A DNA stretch of 64,000 nt from contig NW_027478401.1 of NCBI RefSeq assembly GCF_051014685.1, positions 1,240,001 to 1,304,000 on the forward strand, written 5' to 3'. Origin of the DNA: Ptiloglossa arizonensis (taxonomy: Eukaryota > Arthropoda > Insecta > Hymenoptera > Colletidae). Below the pieces are notes generated by a model. It was not told the origin of the DNA. It did no database searches and saw nothing but the letters and a program-made list of their open reading frames with translations. Below, one piece after another: positions 1 to 11,058 of this stretch. Positions within the stretch are counted from its first letter, which is position 1. Each line of letters begins with the position of its first letter. Position numbers and translations under genes: made by a program.

Positions 1-177
1 GGGGAAAAATACACGTACCGTTGTAATCGTGCGAGTTTCTACTTTCAGATGCAACAGGAATTTCTCTAGTTCGTCAATCCGTTCGCGAGATATGGAAGTG
101 TGAAATTAAGGAATGCTTGAGAAACCATCAAAATTTTCGCAAGTCTGATACTCGAAACCAATAAGTACAAAGGCATT
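1..177 (+). repeat. Reference monomer (first unit, numbering used here)
   Basis: This unit defines the numbering. In order: GGGG and an A-tract (1-9); a T/C-rich block leading to 'ttgtaatcg' (21-29); the 'gatgcaacagg' box (48-58); a CTCGAG site at 64-69 in the consensus (here ctctag); 'gttcgcgagatatgg' (81-95); 'ttaaggaatg' (106-115); the 'gagaaacc' box (119-126); A4T4 (130-137); 'ctgatactcgaaacc' (145-159). The choice of first base is arbitrary. This copy differs from the consensus at several places, for example cgtgcg for cgggcg near 28-33 and a C at 117 that breaks the hairpin. Confidence 0.95.
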
Positions 178-239
178 GGGGAAAAATGCACATACCTATG
201 TAATCGTGCGAGTTTCCACTCTCAGATGCAACAGGAATT

Positions 240-267
240 TCTCGAGTTCGTCAATCCGTTCGCGAGA
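240..267 (+). other. Dyad TCTCG...CGAGA around XhoI and NruI sites (example)
   Basis: TCTCG (240-244) and CGAGA (263-267) are inverted repeats separated by 18 bp, monomer positions 63-67 and 86-90. They overlap two palindromes, CTCGAG and TCGCGA. Both arms are conserved in most monomers apart from the XhoI-less variant and the 'ctctag' form. Confidence 0.6.
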
Positions 268-306
268 TATGGGAGTTTGAAGTTATGGAATGCTTGAGAA
301 ACCATC

Positions 307-334
307 AAAATTTTCGCAAGGCTGATACTCGAAA
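307..334 (+). other. A4T4 tract and dyad TTTCG...CGAAA (example)
   Basis: AAAATTTT (307-314) is a symmetric A-tract of the kind known to curve DNA. It overlaps the left arm of the dyad TTTCG (312-316) and CGAAA (330-334), spacer 13 bp, monomer positions 135-157. Both arms are among the better conserved parts of the unit. Confidence 0.6.
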
Positions 335-466
335 CCAATAACTACTATGGCCTAGGGCAAAAATGCACATACCGTTGTAATCGGGCGAGTTTCTGCTTTC
401 AGATGCAATAGGAAATTCTCGAGTTCGTCAATCCGTTCGCGAGATATGGAAGTGTGAAGTTAAGGA

Positions 467-482
467 ATGGTTGAGAAACCAT
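467..482 (+). other. 6-bp hairpin with GAGA loop (example copy)
   Basis: ATGGTT-GAGA-AACCAT is a perfect dyad at monomer positions 114-129. As RNA the loop would be a GNRA tetraloop. It is present in most monomers; 'aatgcttgagaaacc', 'ggttgagaagcc' and 'ggaattgttgag' versions break one pair, and I saw no matching compensatory change. Confidence 0.65.
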
Positions 483-1254
483 CAAAATTTTCGCAAGTCT
501 GATACTCGAAACAAATAACTACAAAGGCCTAGGGGAAAAATACACATACCGTTGTAGTCGGGCGAGTTTCTGCTTTCAGATGCAATAGGAAATTCTCGAG
601 TTCGTCAATCCGTTCGCGAGATATGGAAGTGTGAAGTTAAGGAATGGTTGAGAAACCATCAAAATTTTCGCTGGTCTTATACTCGAAACCAATAACTGGA
701 ATGGCCTAGGTCAAAAATACACGTACCGTTGTAGTCGTGCGAGTTTCTACTTTCAGATGCAACAGGAATTTCTCGAATTCGTCAATCCGTTCGCGAGATA
801 TGGGTGTTTGAAGTTAAGGAATGGTTGAGAGACCTTCAAAATTTTCGCTGGTCCGATACTCGAAACCAATAACTACAAAGGCATAGGGGAAAAATGCACA
901 TATCTTTGTAATCGGGCGAGTTTCTGCTTTCAGATGCAACAGGAATTTCTCGAATTCGTCAATCCGTTCGCGAGATATGGTAGTTTGAAGTTAAGGAATG
1001 GTTAAGAAACCATCATAATTTTCGTAATTCTGATGCTACAAACGAATAACTGGAATGAGCTAGGGGAAAAGTATACACACCTTTGTAATCGGGCATGTTT
1101 CTACTTTCAAATGCAACAGGAATTTCTCGAGTTCGTCAATCCGTTCGTGAGATATGGGAGTTTCAAGTTAAGGAATGATTGAGAAACCATCAAAATTTTC
1201 GCAAGTCTGATACTCGAAACCAATAACTACTATGGCCTAGGGCAAAAATGCACA

Positions 1255-1271
1255 TACCGTTGTAATCGGGC
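1255..1271 (+). promoter_or_regulatory. CENP-B-box-like 17-mer (example copy)
   Basis: The 17-mer taccgttgtaatcgggc (monomer positions 16-32) matches the mammalian CENP-B box consensus YTTCGTTGGAARCGGGA at 12 of 17 positions and the essential pattern nTTCGnnnnAnnCGGGn at 7 of 9, missing only the two T of TTCG. Very many monomers have this form; others read 'taccattgtaat', 'taccactgtaat' or 'tacctttgtaat' and keep fewer matches. Resemblance to a binding site is what I see; binding is not shown. Confidence 0.4.
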
Positions 1272-2034
1272 GAGTTTCTGCTTTCAGATGCAATAGGAAA
1301 TTCTCGAGTTCGTCAATCCGTTCGCGAGATATTGAAGTGTGAATTTAAGGAATGCTTGAGAAACCATAAAAATTTTCGCAAGTCTGATACTCGAAACCAA
1401 TAACTACAAAGCCCTAGGGGAAAAATACACATACCTTTGTGATCGGGCGAGTTTCTACTTTCAGATGCAACAGGAATTTCTCGAGTTCGTCAATCCGTTC
1501 GCGAGATATGGGAGTTTGAAGTTAAGGAATGGTTGTGAGACCATCACAATTTTCGGAAGTCTGATACTCGAAGCCAATAACTACTATGGCCTAGGGGAAA
1601 AATACGCATACCTTTGTAATCGGGCGAGTTTCTACTTTCAGATGCAACAGGAATTTCTCGAGTTCGTCAATGCGTTCGCGAGATATGGGAGTTTGAAGTT
1701 AAGGAATGGTTGAGAAACCATCAAAATTTTCGCAAGTGTAATACTCGAAACCAATAACTGGAACGGCCTAGGGGAAAAGTACACACACCATTGTAATCGG
1801 GCAAGTTTCTACTTTCAAATGCAACAGGAATTTCTCGAGTTCGCCAATCCGATCGCGAGGTATCGGAGTTTGAAGTTAAGGAATGGTTGAGAAACCATCA
1901 AAATTTTCGCAAGTCCGATACTCGAAACCAATAACTACTATGGCCTAGGGCAAAAATACACATACTTTTGTGATCGGGCGAGTTTCTACTTTCAGATGCA
2001 ACAGGAATTTCTAGAGTTCGTCAATCCGTTCGCG

Positions 2035-2995
2035 AGATATGGGAGTTTGAAATTAAGGAATGCTTGAGGAACCATCAAAATTTTCGCTACTCTGATACTC
2101 GAAACCAATAACAGGAATGGCCTAGGGGAAAAGTACACACACCATTATAATGGGGTGAGTTTCTACTTTCAAATGCAACAGGAATTCCTCGAGTTCGTCA
2201 ATCCGTTCGCGAGATATGGGAGTTTGAAGTTAATGAATGGTTGTGAGACCATCACAATTTTCGGAAGTCTGATACTTGGAACCAATAACTACTATGGCCT
2301 AGGGGAAAAATACACATACCTTTGTAATCGGGCGAGACTCTTCTTTCAGATGCAACAGGAATTTCTCGAGTTCGTCGATCCGTTCGGGAGATATGGGAGT
2401 TTGAAGTTAAGGAATGCTTGAGAAACCATCAAAATATTCGCAAATCTTATACTCGAAACCAATATCTGGAACGGCGTAGGCGAAAAGTACACACACCGTT
2501 GTAATCGGGCAAGTTTCTACTTTCAAATGCAACAGGAATTTCTCGAGTTCGTCAATCCGTTCGCGAGATATGGGAGTTTGAAATTAAGGAATGCTTGAGG
2601 AACCATCAAAATTTTCGCTACTCTGATACTCGAAACCAATAACAGGAATGGCCTAGGGGAAAAGTACACACACCATTGTAATGGGGTGAGTTTCTACTTT
2701 CAAATGCAACAGGAATTCCTCGAGTTCGTCAATCCGTTCGCGAGATATGGGAGTTTGAAGTTAATGAATGGTTGTGAGACCATCACAATTTTCGGAAGTC
2801 TGATACTTGAAACCAATAACTACTATGGCCTAGGGGAAAAATACACATACCTTTGTAATCGGGCGAGATTCTTCTTTCAGATGCAACAGGAATTTCTCGA
2901 GTTCGTCGATCCGTTCGGGAGATATGGGAGTTTGAAGTTAAGGAATGCTTGAGAAACCATCAAAATATTCGCAAATCTTATACTCGAAACCAATA
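2035..2995 (+). repeat. Trimer higher-order duplication, 531 bp period
   Basis: The stretch of about 430 bp at 2035-2464 recurs at 2566-2995, exactly 3 x 177 bp later. Shared private markers include 'tttcgctactctg', 'aacaggaatgg', 'tggggtgag', 'aagttaatgaatgg' and 'aaaatattcgcaaatctt'. I see only a few differences (for example cattataat against cattgtaat, and gagactc against gagattc). Similarity stops abruptly near 2464 and 2995, where the first copy continues 'aatatctgga' and the second 'aataactaca'. Confidence 0.9.
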
Positions 2996-5900
2996 ACTAC
3001 AAAGGCCTAGGAGAAAGATACACATACCTTTGTAATCGGGCGAGTTTCTACTTTCAGATGCAACAGGAATTTCTCGAGTTCGTCAATTAGTTCGCGAGAT
3101 ATGGGAGTTTGAAGTTAAGGAATGCTTGAGAAACCATCAAAATTTTCGCAAGTCTGATGCTCGAAACAAATAACTACTATGGCCTAGGGGAAAAATACAC
3201 ATACCTTTGTAATCGGGCGAGTTTCTACTTTCAGATGCAACAGGAATTTCTCGAATTCGTCAATCCGTTCGCGAGATATGGGAGTTTGAAATTAAGGAAT
3301 GGTTGAGAAACCATCAAAATTTTCGCAACTCTGATGCTAGAAACGAATAACTCGAATGACCTAGGGGAAAAGTACACGAACCATTGTAATCGTGCTAGTT
3401 TCTACTTTCAGAGGCGACAGGAACTTCTCGAGTTCGCCAATCCGTTCGCGAGGTATCGGAGTTTGAAGTTAAGGAATGGTTGAGAAACCATCAAAATTTT
3501 CGCAATTCTGATGCTAGAAACGAATAACTGGAATGACCTAGGGAGAAAGTACACACACCATTGTAATGGGGCGAGTTTCTACTTTCAGATGCAACAGGAA
3601 TTTCTCGAGTTCGTCAATCCGTTCGCGGGATATGGGAGTTTGAAGTTAAGGAATGGATGAGAAACCATCAAAATTTTCGCAGTTCTGATGCTAGAAACGA
3701 ATAACTGGAATGACCTGGGGGAGAAGTACACACAACGTTGTAATCGGTCGACTTTCTACTTTCATATGCAAGAGGAAATAATCGAGTTCGTCAATCCGTT
3801 CGCGATATATGGGAGTTTGAAGTTGAGGAATGCTTGAGAAACCATCAAAATTTTCGCAAGTCTGATACTCGAAACCAATAACTACAAAGGCTTAGGGGAA
3901 AAATGCACACACCATTGTAATCGGGCAAGTTTCTACTTTCAAATGCAACAGGAATTTCTCGAGTTCGTCAATCCGTTCGCGAGATATGGGAGTTTGAAAT
4001 TAAGGAATGCTTGAGGAACCATCAAAATTTTCGCAAGTCTGATACTCGAAACCAATAACTACAAAGCCCTAGGGGAAAAATACACATACCTTGTAATCGG
4101 GCGAGTTTATACTTTCAGATGCAACAGGAATTTCTCGAGCTCGTCAATCGTTCGCGAGATATGGGAGTTTGAAGTTAAGGAATGGTTGTGAGACCATCAC
4201 AATTTTCGCAAGTCTGATACTCGAAACAAATAACTACTATGGCCTAGGGGAAAAATACACATACCTTTGTAATCGGGCGAGTTTCTACTTTCAGGTGCAA
4301 CAGGAATTTCTCGAGATCGTCAGTCCGTCCGCGAGATATCGGAGTTTGAAGATAAGGAATGGTTGAGAAACCATCAAAATTTTCGCAATTCTGATGATAG
4401 AAACGAATAACTGGAATGACCTAGGGGAACAGTACACACACCATTGTAATCGGTCGAGTTTCTACTTTCAGAAGCAACAGGAATTCCTCGAGTTCGTCAA
4501 TCCGTTCGCGAGATATGGGAGTTTGAAGTTAAGGAATGGTTGGGAAACCATCAAAATTTTCGCAAGTCTGATACTCGAAACCAATAACTGGAATGGCCTA
4601 GGGGATAAGTACACACACCACTGTAATCGGACGAGTTTCTACTTTCAGATGCAACAGGAATTTCTCGAGTTCGTCAATCTGTTCGCGAGATATGGGAGTT
4701 TGAAGTTATGGAATGCTTGAGAAACCATCAAAATTTTCGCAAGTCTGATACTCGAAACCAATAACTACAATGGCCTAGGGCAAAAATACACATACCGTTG
4801 TAATCGGGCGAGTTTCTGCTTTCAGATGCAATAGGAAATTCTCGGGTTCGTTAGTCCGTTCGCGAGATATGGGAGTTTGAAGTTAAGGAATGGTTGAGAA
4901 ACCATCCAAATTTTCGCAAGTCTATTACTCGAAACCAATAACTGGAATGGCCTAGGGGAAAAGTACACACACCATTGTAATCGGACGACTTTCTACTTTC
5001 AGATGCAACAGGAAATAATCGAGTTCGTCAATCCGTTCGCGAGATATGGGAGTTTGAAATTAAGGAATGCTTGAGAAACCATCAAAATTTTCGCAAGTCT
5101 GATACTCGAAACCAATAACTACAAAGGCCTAGGGGAAAAATACACATACCTTTGTAATCGGGCGAGTTTCTACTTTCAGATGCAACAGGAATTTCTCGAG
5201 CATGTCAATCCGTTCGCGAAATATGGGAGTTTGAAGTTAAGGAATGGTTGAGAAACCATCACAATTTTCGCAAATCTGATACTCGAAACCAATAACTACA
5301 ATGGCCTAGGGGAAAAATACACATACCGTTGTAATCGGGCGAGTTTCTGCTTTCAGATGCAACAGGAATTTCTCGAGTTCGTTAATCCGTTCGCGAGATA
5401 TGGGAGTTTGAAGTTAAGGAATGGTTGAGAAACCATCAAAATTTTCGCAAGTCTGATACTCGAAATCAATAACTACAATGGCCTAGGGGAAAAATACACA
5501 TACCATTGTAATCGGGCGAGTTTCTGCTTTCAGATGCAACAGGAATTTCTCGAGTTCGTCAATCTGTTCGCGAGATATGGGAGTTTGAAGTTATGGAATG
5601 CTTGAGAAACCATCAAAATTTTCGCAAGTCTGATACTCGAAACCAATAACTACAAACGCCTAGGGGAAAAATCCACATGCCTTTGTAATCGGGCGAGTTT
5701 CTACTTTCAGATGCAACAGGAATTTCTCGAGCACGTCAATCCGTTCGCGAAATATGGGAGTTTGAAGTTAAGGAATGGTTGAGAAACCCTCAAAATTTTC
5801 GCAAGTCTGATACTCGAAACCAATAACTACAAAGGCCTAGGGGAAAAATACACATGCCTTTGTAATCGGGCGAGTTTCTATTTTCAGATGCAAGAGGAAT

Positions 5901-7189
5901 TTCCCGAGCACGTCAATCCGTTCGCGAGATATGGGAGTTTGAAGTTAAGGAATGGTTGAGAAACCATCAAAATTTTCGGAAGTCTGATACTCGAAATCAA
6001 TAACTACAATGGCCTAGGGGAAAAATACACATACCGTTGTAATGGGGCGAGTTTCTACTTTCAGATGCAACAGGAATTTCTCGAGTTCGTCAATCCGTTC
6101 GCGAGATATGGGAGTTTGAAGTTAAGGAATGGTTGAGGAACCCTCAAAATTTTCGCAAGTCTGATACTCGAAACCAATAACTACAAAGGCCTAGGGGAAA
6201 AATACACACACCGTTGTAATCGGGCGAGTTTCTGCTTTCGGATGCAGTAGGAAATTCTCGAGTTCTTCAATCCGCTCGCGAGATATGGGAGTTTGAAGTT
6301 AAGGAATGGTTGAGAAACCATCAAAATTTTCGCAAGTCTGATACTCGAAACCAATAACTACAAACGCCTAGGGGAAAAATACACAAGCCTTTGTAATCGG
6401 GCGAGTTTCTATTTTCAGATGCAAGAGGAATTTCCCGAGCACGTCAATCCGTTCGCGAGATATGGGAGTTTGAAGTTAAGGAATGGTTGAGAAACCATCA
6501 AAATTTTCGGAAGTCTGATACTCGTAATCAATAACTACAATGGCCTAGGGGAAAAATACACATACCGTTGTAATCGGGCGAGTTTCTGCTTTCAGGTTCA
6601 ACAGGAATTTCTCGAGTTCGTCAATCCGTTCGCGAGATATGGGAGTTTGAAGTTAAGGAATGGTTGAAAACCATCAAAATTTTCGCAAGTCTGATACTCG
6701 AAATCAATAACTACAATCGCCTAGGGGAAAAATACACATACCGTTGTAATCGGGCGAGTTTCTGCTTTCAGATGCAACAGGAATTTCTGGAGTTCGTCAA
6801 TCTGTTCGCGAGATATGGGGGTTTGAAGTTATGGAATGCTTGAGAAACCATCAAAATTTTCGCAAGTCTGATACTCGAAACCAATAACTACAAAGGCCTA
6901 GGGGAAAAATACACATACCTTTGTAATCGGGGGAGTTTCTACTTTCAGATGCAACAGGAATTTCTCGAGCACGTCAATCCGTTCGCGAAATATGGGAGTT
7001 TGAAGTTAAGGAATGGTTGAGAAACCCTCAAAATTTTCGCAAGTCTGATACTCGAAACCAATAACTACTATGGCCTAGGGCAAAAATACACATACCGTTG
7101 TAATCGGACGAGTTTCAGGTTTCAGATGCAACGGGAATTTCTCGAGTTCGTCAATCCGTTCGCGAGATATGGGAGTTTGAAGTTAAGGA

Positions 7190-9923
7190 ATGCTTGAGAA
7201 ACCATCAAAATTTTCGCAAGTCTGATACTCGAAACCAATAACTACAAAGGCCTAGGGGAAAAATACACATACCTTTGTAATCGGGCGAGTTTCTACTTTC
7301 AGATGCAACAGGAATTTCTCGAGCACGTCAATCCGTTCGCGTAATATGGGAGTTTGAAGTTAAGGAATGGTTGAGAAACCATCACAATTTTCGCAAGTCT
7401 GATACTCGAAACCAATAACTGGAATGGCCTAGGGGAAAAGTACACACACCATTGTAATGGGGCGAGTTTCTACTTTCAGATGCAACAGGAATTTCTCGAG
7501 TTCGTCAATCCGTTCGCGAGATATGGGAGTTTGAAGTTAAGGAATGGTTGAGAAACCCTCAAAATTTTCGCAAGTCTGATACTCGAAACCAATAACTACA
7601 AAGTCCTAGGGGAAAAATACACATACCGTTGTAATCGGGCGAGTTTCTGCTTTCGGATGCAGTAGGAAATTCTCGAGTTCTTCAATCCGCTCGCGAGATA
7701 TGGGAGTTTGAAGTTAAGGAATGTTTGAGAAACCATCAAAATTATCGCAAGTCTGATACTCGAAACCAATAACTACAAGGGCCTAGGGGAAAAATACACA
7801 TACCTTTGTAATCGGGCGAGTTTCTACTTTCAGATGCAACAGGAATTTCTCGAGCACGTCAATCCGTTCGCGAAATATGGGAGTTTGAAGTTAAGGAATG
7901 GTTGAGAAACCATCACAATTTTCGCAAATCTGATACTCGAAACCAATAACTACAATGGCCTAGGGGAAAAATACACATACCGTTGTAATCGGGCGAGTTA
8001 CTGCTTTCAGATGCAACAGGAATTTCTCGAGTTCGTCAATCTGTTCGCGAGATATGGGAGTTGGAAGTTAAGGAATGGTTGAGAAACCATCAAAATTTTC
8101 GCAAGTCTGATACTCGAAATCAATAACTACAATGGCCTAGGGGAAAAATACACATACCGTTGTAATCGGGCGAGTTTCTGCTTTCAGATGCAACAGGAAT
8201 TTCTCGAGTTCGTCAATCTGTTCGCGAGATATGGGAGTTTGAAGTTATGGAATGCTTGAGAAACCATCAAAATTTTCGCAAGTCTGATACTCGAAACCAA
8301 TAACTACAAAGGCCTAGGGGAAAAATACAAATACCTTTGTAATCGGGCGAGTTTCTACTTTCAGATGCAACAGGAATTTCTCGAGCACGTCAATCCGTTC
8401 GCGAAATATGCGAGTTTGAAGTTAAGGAATGGTTGAGAAACCATCAAAATTTTCGCAAGTCTGATACTCGAAACCAATAACTACAAAGGCCTAGGGGAAA
8501 AATACACATGCCTTTGTAATCGGGCGAGTTTCTATTTTCAGATGCAAGAGGAATTTCCCGAGCACGTCAATCCGTTCGCGAGATATGGGAGTTTGAAGTT
8601 AAGGAATGGTTGAGAAACCATCAAAATTTTCGGAAGTCTGATACTCGAAATCAATAACTACAATGGCCTAGGGGAAAAATACACATACCGTTGTAATCGG
8701 GCAACTTTCTGCTTTCAGATTCAACAGGAATTTCTCGAATTCGTCAATCCGTTCGCGAGATATGGGAGTTTGAAGTTATGGAATGCTTGAGAAACCATCA
8801 AAATTTTCGCAAGTCTGATACTCGAAACCAATAACTACAAAGGCCTAGGGGAAAAATACACATACCTTTGTAATCGGGCGAGTTCCTACTTTCAGATGCA
8901 ACAGGAATTTCTCGAGCACGTCAATCCGTTCGCGTAATATGGGAGTTTGAAGTTAAGGAATGGTTGAGAAACCATCACAATTTTCGCAAGTCTGATACCT
9001 GAAACCAATAACTGGAATGGCCTAGGGGAAAAGTACACACACCATTGTAATGGGGCGAGTTTCTACTTTCAGATGCAACAGGAATTTCTCGAGTTCGTCA
9101 ATCCGTTCGCGAGATATGGGAGTTTGAAGTTAAGGAATGGTTGAGGAACCCTCAAAATTTTCGCAAGTCTGATACTCGAAACCAATAACTACAAAGGCCT
9201 AGGGGAAAAATACACACACCGTTGTAATCGGGCGAGTTTCTGCTTTCGGATGCAGTAGGAAATTCTCGAGTTCTTCAATCCGCTCGCGAGATATGGGAGT
9301 TTGAAGTTAAGGAATGCTTGAGAAACCATCAAAATTTTCGCAAGTCTGATACTCGAAACCAATAACTACAAAGGCCTAGGGGAAAAATACACATACCTTT
9401 GTAATCGGGCGAGTTTCTACTTTCAGATGCAACAGGAATTTCTCGAGCACGTCAATCCGTTCGCGTAATATGGGAGTTTGAAGTTAAGGAATGGTTGAGA
9501 AACCATCACAATTTTCGCAAATCTGATACTCGAAACCAATAACTACAATGGCCTAGGGGAAAAATACACATACCGTTGTAATCGGGCGAGTTACTGCTTT
9601 CAGATGCAACAGGAATTTCTCGAGTTCGTCAATCTGTTCGCGAGATATGGGAGTTGGAAGTTAAGGAATGGTTGAGAAACCATCAAAATTTTCGCAAGTC
9701 TGATACTCGAAATCAATAACTACAATGGCCTAGGGGAAAAATACACATACCGTTGTAATCGGGCGAGTTTCTGCTTTCAGATGCAACAGGAATTTCTCGA
9801 GTTCGTCAATCTGTTCGCGAGGTATGGGAGTTTGAAGTTATGGAATGCTTGAGAAACCATCAAAATTTTCGCAAGTCTGATACTCGAAACCAATAACTAC
9901 AAAGGCCTAGGGGAAAAATACAC
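7190..9923 (+). repeat. 9-mer higher-order duplication, 1593 bp period
   Basis: About 1140 bp at 7190-8330 recurs at 8783-9923. Paired markers 1593 bp (9 x 177) apart are 'gagttactgc' at 7995 and 9588, and 'agtagg' at 7661 and 9254. The 'cgcgtaatatggg' variant is also shared (near 7339 and 8932). A third, partial relative lies near 6030-6300, about 1415 bp upstream of the first copy. Downstream of 8330 the best match moves to an offset of 2124 bp ('atgcgag' at 8408 and 10532), so three further monomers were gained in the second copy. Confidence 0.88.
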
Positions 9924-11058
9924 ATACCTTTGTAATCGGGGGAGTTTCTACTTTCAGATGCAACAGGAATTTCTCGAGCACGTCAATCCGTTCGCGAAAT
10001 ATGGGAGTTTGAAGTTAAGGAACGGTTGAGAAACCATCACAATTTTCGCAAGTCTGATACTCGAAATCAATAACTACAATGGCCTAGGGGAAAAATACAC
10101 ATACCGTTGTAATCGGGCGAGTTTCTGCTTTCAGATGCAACAGGAATTTCTCGAGTTCGTCAATCTGTTCGCGAGATACGGGAGTTTGAAGTTATGGAAT
10201 GCTTGAGAAACCATCAAAATTTTCGCAAGTCTGATACTCGAAACCAATAACTACAATGGCCTAGGGGAAAAATACACATACCGTTGTAATCGGGCGAGTT
10301 TCTGCTTTCAGATGCAACAGGAATTTCTCGAGTTCGTCAATCTGTTCGCGAGATATGGGAGTTTGAAGTTATGGAATGCTTGAGAAACCATCAAAATTTT
10401 CGCAAGTCTGATACTCGAAACCAATAACTACAAAGGCCTAGGGGAAAAATACAAATACCTTTGTAATCGGGCGAGTTTCTACTTTCAGATGCAACAGGAA
10501 TTTCTCGAGCACGTCAATCCGTTCGCGAAATATGCGAGTTTGAAGTTAAGGAATGGTTGAGAAACCATCAAAATTTTCGCAAGTCTGATACTCGAAACCA
10601 ATAACTACAAAGGCCTAGGGGAAAAATACACATACCTTTGTAATCGGGGGAGTTTCTACTTTCAGATGCAACAGGAATTTCTCGAGCACGTCAATCCGTT
10701 CGCGAAATATGGGAGTTTGAAGTTAAGGAACGGTTGAGAAACCATCACAATTTTCGCAAGTCTGATACTCGAAATCAATAACTACAATGGCCTAGGGGAA
10801 AAATACACATACCGTTGTAATCGGGCGAGTTTCTGCTTTCAGATGCAACAGGAATTTCTCGAGTTCGTCAATCTGTTCGCGAGATACGGGAGTTTGAAGT
10901 TATGGAACGCTTGAGAAACCATCAAAATTTTCGCAAGTCTGATACTCGAAACCAATAACTACAATGGCCTAGGGGAAAAATACACATACCGTTGTAATCG
11001 GGCGAGTTTCTGCTTTCAGATGCAACAGGAATTTCTCGAGTTCGTCAATCTGTTCGCG
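9870..11058 (+). repeat. 4-mer higher-order duplication, 708 bp period
   Basis: The block near 9870-10350 recurs at 10578-11058. Markers are 'aacggttgag' (10023 against 10731 for the changed base) and 'gatacggg' (10175 against 10883), both 708 bp apart, which is 4 x 177. The variants 'tcgggggagtttc' and 'gagcacgtc' travel with them. The duplication sits inside and just after the second copy of the 9-mer unit, so it is a later event nested in it. Confidence 0.88.

Larger units (their letters stand above)
1..4690 (+). repeat. Array segment 1: mixed monomer types
   Basis: About 26 monomers that alternate between three boundary types, which translate as NNYKGLGEKYTYLCNR, NNWNGLGEKYTHHCNR and NNYYGLGQKYTYRCNR. 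Two single-base deletions (near 4091 and 4150) shift the phase by 2. Several monomers near 3330-3700 share 'gctagaaacgaataactgg', which is rare until it reappears after 55,850, so the left and right ends of the window share a variant that is scarce in the middle. Confidence 0.85.
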
